Positions 18,596 through 27,196 of a stretch of 64,000 bases of DNA are shown here, piece by piece (positions within the stretch are counted from its first letter, which is position 1; each line of letters begins with the position of its first letter). The stretch comes from VAZQ01 sp963712565. GTDB lineage: Bacteria > Pseudomonadota > Alphaproteobacteria > Rhizobiales > Xanthobacteraceae. The translations under genes and the position numbers were made by a program. Under the pieces are notes generated by a model. The model was not told the origin of the DNA and did no database searches. It was given only the letters and a program-made list of their open reading frames with translations. The DNA is taken from positions 245,586 through 309,585 of the forward strand of contig CAVQIP010000053.1 in NCBI GenBank assembly GCA_963712565.1. Direction: 5' to 3'.

Positions 18596-18636
18596 GCGGC
18601 GGAGAGGCTTAGGCGGGCGCATCCGGGAGAGTCCGG

Positions 18637-20628
18637 GTGAGTGATGTGCTGATTTTGATACGCGCCGTCCATTTTGTGGCGACGGTGACGCTCGCCGGCG
18701 CCGCGATCTTCGCCGCCGTGGTCGCCGGGCCGGCATTGCGCCGAACGGGTGAGGATGCCGGCGGCGCGGCCTTTCGGCTGCGGCTCCTGCGCATCATCTG
18801 GGGCGGCTTCGGCGTTGCCCTCATCTCCGGCGCGGCGTGGCTGGTGCTGCTGGCCGCAAAGATGAGTGCGCGCACGCCGGCGGAGGTTCTTTCCGATGGC
18901 GTCGTGTGGACGGTGCTCCTCCACACCACGTTCGGACATGATTGGATGGCGCGACTCGCGCTGGCGGCGTTGCTTGCCGCCGCCCTGTGTCGGATTTCTC
19001 CGCAGCATGTCGGCCTGTCGCGGTGGGCGATCGCGGCGCTGCTCGCCGCCGCGCTTGCCGCGGCGCTAGTTCATTCCGGTCACGCTGCGGCGACGGCTGG
19101 ATGGATCGGCAGCTTACATCGCGCGGCGGACGGGCTGCATCTGATCGCCGCCTCGGCTTGGCTCGGCGGCTTGGTGCCTCTCGCGCTGCTGCTCGCGGCA
19201 GCGAGCCGAGGTGAGATTTCGCCAGCGGTCGCGCGTGCGGCCACGTTGCGATTCTCGACTCTCGGCCTGATCAGCGTCGGCATCTTGGTCGCGACCGGCA
19301 TCGTCAACGGCTGGATATTGGTCGGCAACGCGCCCGCATTGATCGGCACCGGCTACGGCAGGCTTGTACTCGGGAAGGTCGCACTTTTCCTCGTCATGGT
19401 CGCGATCGCCGGGGTCAATCGGCTCCGTCTGACGCCGGAGCTTGCCCGCGACACAGCTGCCCCGAACGCACCCGCCAAGGGCGACACGCTCGCCGGCCTC
19501 GCGCGCAACAGCCTGATCGAGACCGCGCTGGGCGTTGCGATTTTGGTGATCGTCGGCGTGCTCGGAGAGACGCCTCCGGGCGCGCATGTGCAGACGACTT
19601 GGCCGCTTGCCATGCGCTACAGCGATGCCGCCTTCGGCGATCCGGAGCTGCGCGCCAAGCTCGTCCCCGCATTGTGGACGATCGCGGGCGGTCTGCTCTC
19701 AATCATCCTGCTGATCATCATCGCCGTGACGGCGCGGGGCTCGCGCCCATGGCCGATGGCGTGGGTGACGGCCTGGCTGATCGCGGCGGGCGCCGCCATT
19801 GCTTGCGTCGCCTATGTCGCGCCGACCTTGAGCTTGGCCACGGTCGAGGCCTATCCGACGAGCTTTTATGTATCGCCGACGCGGTATTCTGCGAGTTCGA
19901 TTGTGCAAGGCGCCGATCTGTTCGCGACCCATTGCGCCTCCTGCCACGGGCCCCGCGGGCGCGGCGATGGCCGTGCTGCTCGGTTCTTCCGCGTCAAGCC
20001 GTCCGACCTCACCGCCGACCACGTCTACGGCCACCGCGACGGCGACCTCTACTGGTGGATCACCAACGGCATCGGTGAGGTCATGCCGCCGTTCGGTGCC
20101 GTGCTCGGCGAGGCGGCGCGCTGGAACGTGATCGATTTCGTGCGCGCCAATGCCGACGCCGCGCGGCTTGATCAAGCAGCCGGCAAAGTCACCCCTGCCG
20201 GCTACCGGATGCCGGATTTCGCCGCTGCGTGTCCCGACGGTTCGACGGTGTCGCGCGACGCCCTGCGCGGGCGCATCGCGCATGTCATCATCGCCGGGCC
20301 CCGCTCGGCGGAGCGGGTCGCGCAACTCGCAGCGCACCGCGATGTCGTCACGGTTGCGATCCCGCTCGAGAACGTTGCGGCCGCAGCCGCCTGTCGCGCT
20401 GACGACCTCGAGCTTGCAAGCGCGCTCGCGCTGCTGCGCGGCCGAGACGCGGCGCAATCGGACGGCAGCGAGTTTCTGGTGGACGCGGCGGGGACGTTGC
20501 GCGCCATGTGGTCGCTCGGCGGCCAGCCCGACTGGCGCGACGCCAATGCGTTGCAGCAGGAGATCGCGGCCATTCGCAGCGGCCCGGCGGCGGTACCAAC
20601 CACCGGCACGCACCTTCATGGGCGCTGA
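18637..20628 (+). CDS. CopD-domain protein fused to cytochrome c and a thioredoxin-like domain
   Basis: A 663-residue protein starting at GTG 18637 (GGGAGAG upstream). Residues 1-400 are a polytopic CopD-type membrane domain with about nine to ten helices. A c-type cytochrome domain follows: heme site C433-x-x-C-H437 (CASCHGPRGRGDG) and the likely axial methionine in EVMPPFG. The last ~130 residues (from MPDFAAACPDGSTVSRDALRG to SEFLVDAAGTLRAMW) look like a peroxiredoxin/SCO-type thioredoxin fold without a CxxC. The architecture suggests copper import or oxidation coupled to electron transfer at the inner membrane. Domain limits of the last part are inferred. Confidence 0.85.
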   Translation: MSDVLILIRAVHFVATVTLAGAAIFAAVVAGPALRRTGEDAGGAAFRLRLLRIIWGGFGVALISGAAWLVLLAAKMSARTPAEVLSDGVVWTVLLHTTFGHDWMARLALAALLAAALCRISPQHVGLSRWAIAALLAAALAAALVHSGHAAATAGWIGSLHRAADGLHLIAASAWLGGLVPLALLLAAASRGEISPAVARAATLRFSTLGLISVGILVATGIVNGWILVGNAPALIGTGYGRLVLGKVALFLVMVAIAGVNRLRLTPELARDTAAPNAPAKGDTLAGLARNSLIETALGVAILVIVGVLGETPPGAHVQTTWPLAMRYSDAAFGDPELRAKLVPALWTIAGGLLSIILLIIIAVTARGSRPWPMAWVTAWLIAAGAAIACVAYVAPTLSLATVEAYPTSFYVSPTRYSASSIVQGADLFATHCASCHGPRGRGDGRAARFFRVKPSDLTADHVYGHRDGDLYWWITNGIGEVMPPFGAVLGEAARWNVIDFVRANADAARLDQAAGKVTPAGYRMPDFAAACPDGSTVSRDALRGRIAHVIIAGPRSAERVAQLAAHRDVVTVAIPLENVAAAAACRADDLELASALALLRGRDAAQSDGSEFLVDAAGTLRAMWSLGGQPDWRDANALQQEIAAIRSGPAAVPTTGTHLHGR

Positions 20629-20729
20629 TGCCGTCCTATGGGAGGCACTATTTTGGTGCTAGGCTTTTTTGACGCCATCTGCGGACATTTCGTCCGACCC
20701 GTCATGTCAAGCCGAGGAGCAAGAAGCTC

Positions 20730-21566
20730 ATGTCGCGCACTTATGAAACCGTGAAGGTCGAGCACGAGAATGGAATCGCATGGGTCATCCTCAATCGGCC
20801 GGACAAACGCAATGCGATGAGCCCGCAGCTGCATTACGACATGTGCGATGTCCTCAACGAGCTCGAGCATGACTCGCAGGCGAAGGTCATGGTGCTGACC
20901 GGAGCGGGCGACGCCTGGTGCGCGGGGCAGGACCTCAAGCTGTTTTTCCGCGATCTCGACAACAAGCCGGTCGAGCGCACACGCGCGGCGGCGGCCAGCC
21001 ACTATTGGCGTTGGCAAAAGCTGTTCACCTATGCCAAGCCGACCATCGCCATGGTCAACGGATTCTGCTTCGGCGGCGGCTTCACCCAGCTGATCGCCTG
21101 CGACTTCGCAATCGCGGCGGAAGACGCGCAATTCGGTCTGTCGGAGGTCAACTGGGGAATCCTGCCCGGCGGCTTCGTCAGCAAGGCGCTGGTCGAGGCG
21201 CTCGGGATGCGCGATGCGGTGTGGTTCGCCGTGACCGGCGAGACCTTCGACGGCCGCGTCGCCGAACGCGCCCGGCTGGTCAATCGCGCCGTCCCACGCG
21301 AGCGGCTGCGGGCAGAGACGGTGGCGCTGGCTGAGCGGTTGATGAAGATCAATCCCGCGGCCATCCGTGCGACCAAGCAGGCGGTCAAGAACGTTCGCAA
21401 CATGAGCGATGAGGCCGCGGTCGATTATCTCGCGGCGAAGTCGATGGAGCTGCGCTTTCTCGACCGCGAGGGCGGCCGCGACAAGGGCATGAGCCAGTTC
21501 CTCGACGACAAGACCTATCGCCCGGGCTTTCAGCCCTACAACCGACCCTCGGAAAAAGCATCGTAA
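20730..21566 (+). CDS. p-Hydroxycinnamoyl-CoA hydratase/lyase-like crotonase
   Basis: A 278-residue crotonase strikingly like feruloyl-CoA hydratase/lyase (HCHL, ech): ILNRPDKRNAMSP, AKPTIAMVNGFCFGGGF, FGLSEVNWGI with the acid E139, and the C-terminal FLDDKTYRPGFQPY. HCHL converts feruloyl-CoA to vanillin and acetyl-CoA. The two tyrosines that in Pseudomonas HCHL (Y75, Y239) contact the phenolic hydroxyl are F72 and A235 here, so the substrate may lack that hydroxyl. Two Bug-type transporter receptors follow in the same direction, which fits uptake of an organic acid. No CoA ligase or vanillin dehydrogenase is nearby. Confidence 0.85.
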   Translation: MSRTYETVKVEHENGIAWVILNRPDKRNAMSPQLHYDMCDVLNELEHDSQAKVMVLTGAGDAWCAGQDLKLFFRDLDNKPVERTRAAAASHYWRWQKLFTYAKPTIAMVNGFCFGGGFTQLIACDFAIAAEDAQFGLSEVNWGILPGGFVSKALVEALGMRDAVWFAVTGETFDGRVAERARLVNRAVPRERLRAETVALAERLMKINPAAIRATKQAVKNVRNMSDEAAVDYLAAKSMELRFLDREGGRDKGMSQFLDDKTYRPGFQPYNRPSEKAS

Positions 21567-21703
21567 CGGCAGGGAGACGAGGTCATGGCGAAGTCGAGCG
21601 TGGACGATGGCGGCGACCGCGGCCGATTTGGGGTCGCGTGATCCATAGCGCAAAAACGCTCGGCAAGACTCGCAACAACGCTGGCCGGACGAGGGAGGAT
21701 GTG

Positions 21704-22690
21704 ATGCCGATCGACGCCTGCAAACGGCTGATCCCGGCGGTCTGCGCGCTCATGCTCGCCGCGACCGCAGCATTGCCGCAGGATTTCCCGGCCAAACCGG
21801 TCAAGGTGATCGTGCCGTTCCCACCCGGCGGGCCGGTCGACGTGCTCGCGCGCGCGCTCGGCGAGGGATTTCGCGAGCGCACCGGCCAGCCTTTCGTCGT
21901 CGACAACAAGCCGGGGGGTGCCACCGCAATCGCCGCCGCCGGCTGCAAGAACGCAGAGCCCGACGGCTACACCTTCTGCCTACTCACGGCGAGCACGATC
22001 TCGCTCAATCCATTTCTGTACGCCAACCTGTCCTATGACCCGCAAAAGGATCTCGAACCCCTCACCAACGTCGTCTTCACCCAGCAGGTGATGATCCTGC
22101 ACAAATCCATCCCGGCCGATACGTTGCGGGACCTCATCGTCTACGCCAGGCAGAATCCGGACAAGCTCAATTTCGGATCGTTCGGCATCGGCGGCGATTC
22201 GCACCTCGTGTTCGAATGGCTGAAGGTGAAGACCGGCGCGCGGATGACCCACATCCCCTACGGCGGCGCGGCGCCCGCGCTGCTGGCGTTCGAACGCGGC
22301 GACGCCCATCTGCTCTATCCGGTCGCCTCGCCGGCGGTGCTCGAACGGATCAGGTCCGGCCTCGCCAAGCCCATCGCCGTGCCGGAGGGCCAGGAGGTGG
22401 CCGCGCTCGCCGGAGTGCCCTCGTTCAGCGCGTCCGGACTGCCGCCCTACGATGCCAAGACCTGGTTCGGCGCGTTCGCGCCGGCCGGCACGCCGAAGGC
22501 GCGGATCGAGGAACTCGCGCGGCACCTCGCCGCGGTCGTCCAGTCGCAAAGCTTCCAGCAACGGTTCCTCAAGCTCGGCGGCTATGACGGCGTCGGCAAC
22601 ACGCCGGATGAGTTCCGAAAATTCCTGGCGCAGGATCGCCTGCGCGGGCAGGAGCTGGTGCGGATTTCGGGCGTCAAGATCAGCGAGTGA
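21704..22690 (+). CDS. Bug-family tripartite tricarboxylate transporter substrate-binding protein
   Basis: The ATG at 21704 follows GAGGGAGGA and gives 328 residues with a signal peptide ending near AAALPQ. The core IVPFPPGGPVDVLARALGEG, VVDNKPGGATAIAA and EPDGYTFCLLT motifs define the Bug/TctC periplasmic receptor family that binds carboxylates. It overlaps the next receptor gene (GTGA) and lies 138 bases downstream of the HCHL-like gene. No TctA/TctB membrane subunits are in the window. Confidence 0.92.
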   Translation: MPIDACKRLIPAVCALMLAATAALPQDFPAKPVKVIVPFPPGGPVDVLARALGEGFRERTGQPFVVDNKPGGATAIAAAGCKNAEPDGYTFCLLTASTISLNPFLYANLSYDPQKDLEPLTNVVFTQQVMILHKSIPADTLRDLIVYARQNPDKLNFGSFGIGGDSHLVFEWLKVKTGARMTHIPYGGAAPALLAFERGDAHLLYPVASPAVLERIRSGLAKPIAVPEGQEVAALAGVPSFSASGLPPYDAKTWFGAFAPAGTPKARIEELARHLAAVVQSQSFQQRFLKLGGYDGVGNTPDEFRKFLAQDRLRGQELVRISGVKISE

Positions 22691-23742
22691 CGGAATCTGC
22701 GATCATGGGTGAATTGCAATTATCGGCCCGCGGCGCTCCGGTCAGCGGCGCGGCAAACCGCAGCTCCTGGTTTTCGCGACGCGCGCCCGTGTTCGGTGCC
22801 GCCGTTCTCCTTTTCTGCCTTGCCTCGGAGGCGCTGGCGCAAGGCTATCCCAGCCGGCCGATCCGCATGATCGCTCCCTTTCCGGCCGGCGGGCTGGTCG
22901 ACGTGCTGGCGCGGGCGGTGGGCGAGGAACTCGCGAAGACGCTGGGCCAGCCGGTGATCGTCGAGAACCGGCCCGGCGCGGGCGGCAATCTCGGCGCGGA
23001 CATCGTCGCCAAGGCCGAACCGGACGGTTACACGCTGCTGATGACCTCGCCCGGCATCCAGAGCATCAACGAGTTCGTCTACAAGACGATGCCATTCGAT
23101 CCCGACAAGGCCTTCGCGCCGATCTCGCTCGTCGCCGACATGCCGATGCTGGTCGTGGTGCATCCGAAGGTGGGCGTGTCGACGCTCAAGGAACTGGTCG
23201 ACCGTGCGCGCGCCGATCCCGGAAGGCTCAATTTCGGATCGGCCGGCGTCGGAACCACCGGCCATCTCGGACAGGCGCTGTTGATGCACGTCGCCGACAT
23301 CAAGGTGACGCACGTTCCCTATCGTGGCGCCGCGCCGTCGGTGACGGATCTGATCGCTGGCCAGATCGACGGCGTGGTCGACAACCCGCCGACGGTCATG
23401 CCGCACATCCGGGCCGGCACCATCATCGCGCTCGCGGTCGCGGCGAAGGAGCGGCTGGCCCTGCTGCCCGATGTTCCGACCGCGGCGGAGGCCGGGCTGC
23501 CCGGCTGGCAGGCGTCGTCGTGGTTCGGCGTGGTGGCGCCGGCCGGGACGCCGCCCGCGATCATCGACCGTCTGCATGCCGAGATCGCCAAGGCGGTGCG
23601 GCTCCCTTCCATGCAGCGGTTCACGCGCGAGTCGGGCGCGCGCATGGTTGGCGGCAGTCCCGGGGAGTTCGCCCAACTCATCGTCGCGGAGCGCGCCAAA
23701 TGGCGCGAGATCGTCAAGTCCGCCAATATACCGGCGCAGTAG
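22687..23742 (+). CDS. Bug-family tripartite tricarboxylate transporter substrate-binding protein
   Basis: A second TctC-like receptor of up to 351 residues. The GTG at 22687 overlaps the upstream stop (GTGA), and an ATG at 22705 is an alternative start. A signal peptide ends near SEALAQ; the motifs are APFPAGGLVDVLARAVGEEL, VIVENRPGAGGNLGAD and EPDGYTLLMT. It differs from the first receptor in the ligand-facing loops, so the pair probably binds different acids or one is a sensor. It ends 15 bases before bolA, which is convergent. Confidence 0.92.
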   Translation: MTESAIMGELQLSARGAPVSGAANRSSWFSRRAPVFGAAVLLFCLASEALAQGYPSRPIRMIAPFPAGGLVDVLARAVGEELAKTLGQPVIVENRPGAGGNLGADIVAKAEPDGYTLLMTSPGIQSINEFVYKTMPFDPDKAFAPISLVADMPMLVVVHPKVGVSTLKELVDRARADPGRLNFGSAGVGTTGHLGQALLMHVADIKVTHVPYRGAAPSVTDLIAGQIDGVVDNPPTVMPHIRAGTIIALAVAAKERLALLPDVPTAAEAGLPGWQASSWFGVVAPAGTPPAIIDRLHAEIAKAVRLPSMQRFTRESGARMVGGSPGEFAQLIVAERAKWREIVKSANIPAQ

Positions 23743-23757
23743 CCGCACCGGCCCAGG

Positions 23758-24033
23758 TCAGGCCCCGCCTTCACCCGGTGCCGAGGCATGGATGGCTAGC
23801 GCGTGCACGCCTCCGGCGAGCTCACCGGCAAGGGCCGCGTTGATCATGCGATGGCGATCGAGCCGGCTCTTTCCTTTGAAGGCCCCCGCCACGATATAAA
23901 CCCTGAAATGGGTCTCGCCGCCCGGCCGATGGCCGGCATGCCCCACGTGCTGGTGCGACTCGTCCACTACATCGAGGCTTTCGGGGGCGAAAGCCTCGGT
24001 CAATTTTTCCGTGATCAGATCGCGGGTTGCCAT
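23758..24033 (-). CDS. bolA: BolA family protein
   Basis: From the ATG at 24033 (MATRDLITEKLTEAF) the protein has 91 residues, the normal size. The BolA core is clear: ESHQHVGHAGHRPGGETHF and FKGKSRLDRHRMINAAL, with conserved histidines that bind an iron-sulfur cluster together with a monothiol glutaredoxin. An ATG 10 codon-bases earlier (24043) is equally possible. It is divergent from the J-domain gene, the conserved alphaproteobacterial pairing. Confidence 0.93.
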   Translation of the reverse strand: MATRDLITEKLTEAFAPESLDVVDESHQHVGHAGHRPGGETHFRVYIVAGAFKGKSRLDRHRMINAALAGELAGGVHALAIHASAPGEGGA

Positions 24034-24161
24034 GGCCGCCCATAGCCGGAGCCGGGCGCGCCGGTCAATCCCCGAGCCCAGGCCACAGCGCGGCCGCAAG
24101 CGCGCAAACGAACTTGTCAAGACTTGAAGGTGGCTGTGCCACGCGCGCATACTGATCGGTC

Positions 24162-24797
24162 ATGAAAAGCGACTCGCCTCTGTTCGACCGCATCCGGGTC
24201 AAGCCCGACAAGGATCGTCGGCTGCGTGCCCACTGCCCGGCTTGCGACTGGCCGAACTGCAAGGCGCCCGCGACCCACCGCGCGCCCAAGGGGCGGCTGC
24301 GCGAGCGGGAATATTGGCGGTTCTGCCTCGATCACGTCCGCGAGTACAATCATACGTACAATTTCTTTGCCGGCATGAGTGCCGACGACATTGCCCGATA
24401 TCAGAAAGATGCCGTCATCGGGCACCGCCCGACCTGGAAGATGGGCATGAACGGCGGACGGCCGACCTCGCGCTCCCGTTCGTCCCGCCTTCACCCCGAA
24501 TTCGCCGGCGCCGATGACCCATTCGGCGTGTTCCGGGAATTCGGCCGACCGGCGGGGGCGCGACCGCGCTCCGAGCGCCGGCCGTCGGAGGGCCGCACGG
24601 TGCGCAATGCCGAGCGCAAGGCGCTCGATGCGCTCGGGCTGGAGGCGGATGCCTCCTCACAGGAGGTCAAGGCGCGTTTCAAGGCATTGGTGAAGCGTCA
24701 CCACCCCGATGCCAACGGCGGCGATCGTTCCTCGGAGGACAAGCTGCGCGAGATCATCCAGGCCTACAACTATCTGAAATCGATCGGCTTCCGCTGA
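24162..24797 (+). CDS. J-domain (DnaJ-like) protein
   Basis: A 211-residue protein with a C-terminal J domain (about 147-211, ALDALGLEADASSQEVKARF) carrying the HPD motif at 181-183. The N-terminal half has a cysteine pair CPACDWPNC and the WRFCLDHVREYN segment typical of the small J-proteins found beside bolA and cobS in Rhizobiales. It would stimulate an Hsp70 on an unknown client. Its last 44 bases overlap the 3' end of the convergent MFS gene. Confidence 0.9.
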   Translation: MKSDSPLFDRIRVKPDKDRRLRAHCPACDWPNCKAPATHRAPKGRLREREYWRFCLDHVREYNHTYNFFAGMSADDIARYQKDAVIGHRPTWKMGMNGGRPTSRSRSSRLHPEFAGADDPFGVFREFGRPAGARPRSERRPSEGRTVRNAERKALDALGLEADASSQEVKARFKALVKRHHPDANGGDRSSEDKLREIIQAYNYLKSIGFR

Positions 24798-26028
24798 ATC
24801 GCGGCACCAGGATCACGGCCGCGGCGGCAATCTCCAGCAGCATGCAGAGCGCCAGCGAGGCGCTGTAGTTGCCGGTGGTGTCGCGCACGAGACCGAGCAG
24901 GCCCGGTCCGAACGCATATACGAACTGGCCGACCGCGGTCGATAATCCGACCAACATGCCGAAAGACGCCGCCTCGAATTCACGCTGAATGATCAGCGCG
25001 GGAAGCGAGATCAAGTTTCCGGCCGACAGCCCGAACATGGCGCAAGCCACAAACAGCGCAGCCGCATCGGTCGTGCGGATCATCACAGCCAGCGCGGCGG
25101 CCTGGCTGAGAAGCGACAACGCGGTCACCCGGCGTAGATCAAGGCGCAACGCGAACGAACCGAGCGCGAGACGTCCGATGATCGCCGTGATGGTCAAAAC
25201 GGCGACCGTCAATCCGGCGCGGGCGCGGCCGATCGCCGGTTCGAGCAAGGCGATCTGATGCACGAGGAAGCCGACCTGCGCCATCAGCGCCATGGCGAAC
25301 GGGGCCGCCACGCTCCAGAAGGCGAGGCTGCGCAACGCTCGTGGCCGCGTCCAGCCAGTGGGAGCAGAAGGAGATTTCGATCCGCCGCGCGGCAGCGAGA
25401 TGGGCATCGCGGCGCTGCGGAGCGGCGGACGACCGATCCAGATCGCGATCGCCGGTATGAGTATCGCCGCCATGACGATCGCTGCGCCGATCAAGGCGGT
25501 TGCGAATCCGATCGCGGCGATCGCGATCACCAGCGCCGGCGCGACCAGGATGCCACCGCTGCTCGCGCCGTTCAGCGCCAGGCTGATCGCAAGCCCGCGC
25601 CGGCGGTCGAACCACAGACCGAGGACGTTGGTGATCGAAGCTACATGCATGGCGGCCGATCCCGCCGCCATGATGAGATAGACCGCGTAGAGCTGCCACA
25701 GCGCGGCACAGAACGCGAGCAGGGCGACGGCGGCGCCGAGACAGCAGGTGCCGATCAGCAAAACCGGTCGCGGCCCCAGCCGGACGATGGCATCGCTGAC
25801 GAATACGACCAGGGTGGCGGTGAGCAGGTAGTAAGCGGTGGTGGCGCCGGAGATCAACGATGTCGGCCAACCGTACAGGCGCTGCAGCTCCGCCAGGTAG
25901 ACGCCGTGGCTGTAAAGGCCAAACCCCCAGCAGAACATGGCAACCGCGAAGCAGACCGCCACGACACGCCAGCCGCTATAGCGCGGCGAAGCTTCATCGA
26001 GCGGCGACGATGCAGGATTTGCCGACAT
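24754..26028 (-). CDS. MFS transporter
   Basis: A 424-residue protein with 12 predicted membrane segments and the MFS loops between helices 2 and 3 (DAIVRLGPRPVLLIG) and RRRGLAISLALNGASSGGI. The YSHGVYLAELQRLYGWPTSLISG start resembles the monocarboxylate/oxalate-formate antiporter-like branch. It ends inside the 3' end of the J-domain gene. RidA-like is 10 bases upstream on the same strand, so the two form an operon facing an ArsR-type regulator. The substrate is unknown. Confidence 0.9.
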   Translation of the reverse strand: MSANPASSPLDEASPRYSGWRVVAVCFAVAMFCWGFGLYSHGVYLAELQRLYGWPTSLISGATTAYYLLTATLVVFVSDAIVRLGPRPVLLIGTCCLGAAVALLAFCAALWQLYAVYLIMAAGSAAMHVASITNVLGLWFDRRRGLAISLALNGASSGGILVAPALVIAIAAIGFATALIGAAIVMAAILIPAIAIWIGRPPLRSAAMPISLPRGGSKSPSAPTGWTRPRALRSLAFWSVAAPFAMALMAQVGFLVHQIALLEPAIGRARAGLTVAVLTITAIIGRLALGSFALRLDLRRVTALSLLSQAAALAVMIRTTDAAALFVACAMFGLSAGNLISLPALIIQREFEAASFGMLVGLSTAVGQFVYAFGPGLLGLVRDTTGNYSASLALCMLLEIAAAAVILVPRFSGSRSISDSCRPG

Positions 26029-26038
26029 CGTCGCGCCT

Positions 26039-26425
26039 TCAGGCTTTCGCAGCGCAAGCCTCGATCTCGAGCAGAAACTCCGAGCGCACCAGCTCCGGCA
26101 CTATCAGCAGCAGAGACGCTGGCCGCGCGCTGCCCAGATAGCGTGTGCGCACCTGGGCGTAGGCCGCAATGTCGGCGGGCCGCCGCAGATATTGCGTCAC
26201 CTTCACGAGATCGTGCACCGACATGTCGGCCTGCCGCAGCATGGCGACGATGTGGGACCAGGCCAGTTCCGCTTGCGCGCCGATGTCCGGCGGCAGCGTT
26301 CCGTCCAAGGCCAAGCCCGGCGTGCCCGCAGTGACGAGCCAGCGCGCGTTCGCCGACACTTCCACGGCGTCGTCATAGCTGCCGATCTGCCGCGCGACAC
26401 CGATATCCTGGGTGCGGTTGGTCAT
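26039..26425 (-). CDS. RidA family protein (YjgF/YER057c/UK114)
   Basis: The ATG at 26425 gives 128 residues with the Rid core SANARWLVTAGTPGLALDG, QAELAWSHIVAMLRQADMSVHDLVKV and the closing FLLEIEACA. The arginine of the PARS(T) motif used by archetypal RidA for imine hydrolysis is not at its expected place (the region reads RPASLLLI), so the protein probably belongs to a Rid subfamily with another activity. It precedes the MFS gene by 10 bases. Confidence 0.88.
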   Translation of the reverse strand: MTNRTQDIGVARQIGSYDDAVEVSANARWLVTAGTPGLALDGTLPPDIGAQAELAWSHIVAMLRQADMSVHDLVKVTQYLRRPADIAAYAQVRTRYLGSARPASLLLIVPELVRSEFLLEIEACAAKA

Positions 26426-26480
26426 GGGTTGCTTGCCTCGCGTCTGAGGGCGGGGTCTCGCCCACGGACATCCTGCCATC

Positions 26481-26509
26481 TTGACTTGCAGCCATACTTT
26501 GGAAATGAT
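26481..26509 (+). promoter_or_regulatory. Predicted promoter of the ArsR-type regulator gene
   Basis: TTGACT (26481-26486) and AATGAT (26504-26509) are separated by 17 bases and match the consensus at five and four positions. A start seven bases on would be at the A of the ATG at 26516, so the mRNA would be leaderless. Confidence 0.45.
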
Positions 26510-26518
26510 CAAACTATG
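26493..26518 (+). promoter_or_regulatory. Inverted-repeat operator candidate
   Basis: CATACTTTG (26493-26501) and CAAACTATG (26510-26518) are inverted copies matching at eight of nine positions with an 8-base spacer that holds the -10 element. The site is placed to block transcription of the regulator and may also affect the divergent ridA-MFS operon. Confidence 0.5.
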
Positions 26519-27196
26519 AAAGAAGGCCCCGACATCTCGATCATCGCCGCGCTGATCGGCAACCCGGCGAGCGCCAACATGTTGATGGCGCTGATGGCTG
26601 GCCCCGCGCTCACGGCGACCGAGCTTGCCCAGGAGGCGGGCCTGACGCTCTCGACCGCCAGCGGCCATCTCGCCAAGCTCGAGCGGGCTGGCCTGGTCGC
26701 AGTCGAGCGCCAGGGCCGGCACCGCTATTTCCGTCTATCCGATCCTGACGTCGCCATCGCGCTCGAAGCCTTGATTCCGCTCGCCGCGCGCGCCGGCCAC
26801 ACGCGTCTGCGCACCGGCCCGCGCGACCCCGAGCTGCGCCGGGCGCGATCCTGCTATGACCATCTCGCGGGCGATCTGGCGGTGCAGATGTTCGACCGGT
26901 TCATCGAACGTCGACTGCTCGTTCGCCGCCGCGATGTTCTGAATTTGACGCAGGACGGACGGAGCTTTTTCGTCAAGGGCGGCATCGACATCGACGCTCT
27001 GGAACGCGTCCGGCGTCCGCTGTGCCGGACATGTCTCGATTGGAGCGAACGCCGAAGCCACCTCGGCGGAGCGCTCGGCGGTGCCATCCTGGATCGGATC
27101 GTTGCGCTGGGCTGGGCGGTTCGCGAGGCGCGCACGCGGATCGTGCGGTTTCCCCCCGCCGGGGAGCAGAAGCTGAAGGCGTGGATTGCCAGGTAG
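26516..27196 (+). CDS. ArsR-type winged-helix transcriptional regulator
   Basis: The ATG at 26516 gives 226 residues. The N-terminal ArsR/SmtB-type winged helix (about 5-75) contains TATELAQEAGLTLSTASGHL as recognition region and VERQGRHRYFRLSDP as wing. The long C-terminal half carries RRPLCRTCLDWSERRSHLGGALG, with a CxxC pair known from metal-independent ArsR relatives beside MFS genes. It probably represses itself and the divergent ridA-MFS operon; the effector is unknown. Confidence 0.88.
   Translation: MKEGPDISIIAALIGNPASANMLMALMAGPALTATELAQEAGLTLSTASGHLAKLERAGLVAVERQGRHRYFRLSDPDVAIALEALIPLAARAGHTRLRTGPRDPELRRARSCYDHLAGDLAVQMFDRFIERRLLVRRRDVLNLTQDGRSFFVKGGIDIDALERVRRPLCRTCLDWSERRSHLGGALGGAILDRIVALGWAVREARTRIVRFPPAGEQKLKAWIAR

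Noticed and set aside
20640..20672. Terminator-like hairpin with T-run after the CopD fusion gene
   Set aside because: The stem is only about 4-5 bases with mismatches; the T-run alone is not enough.
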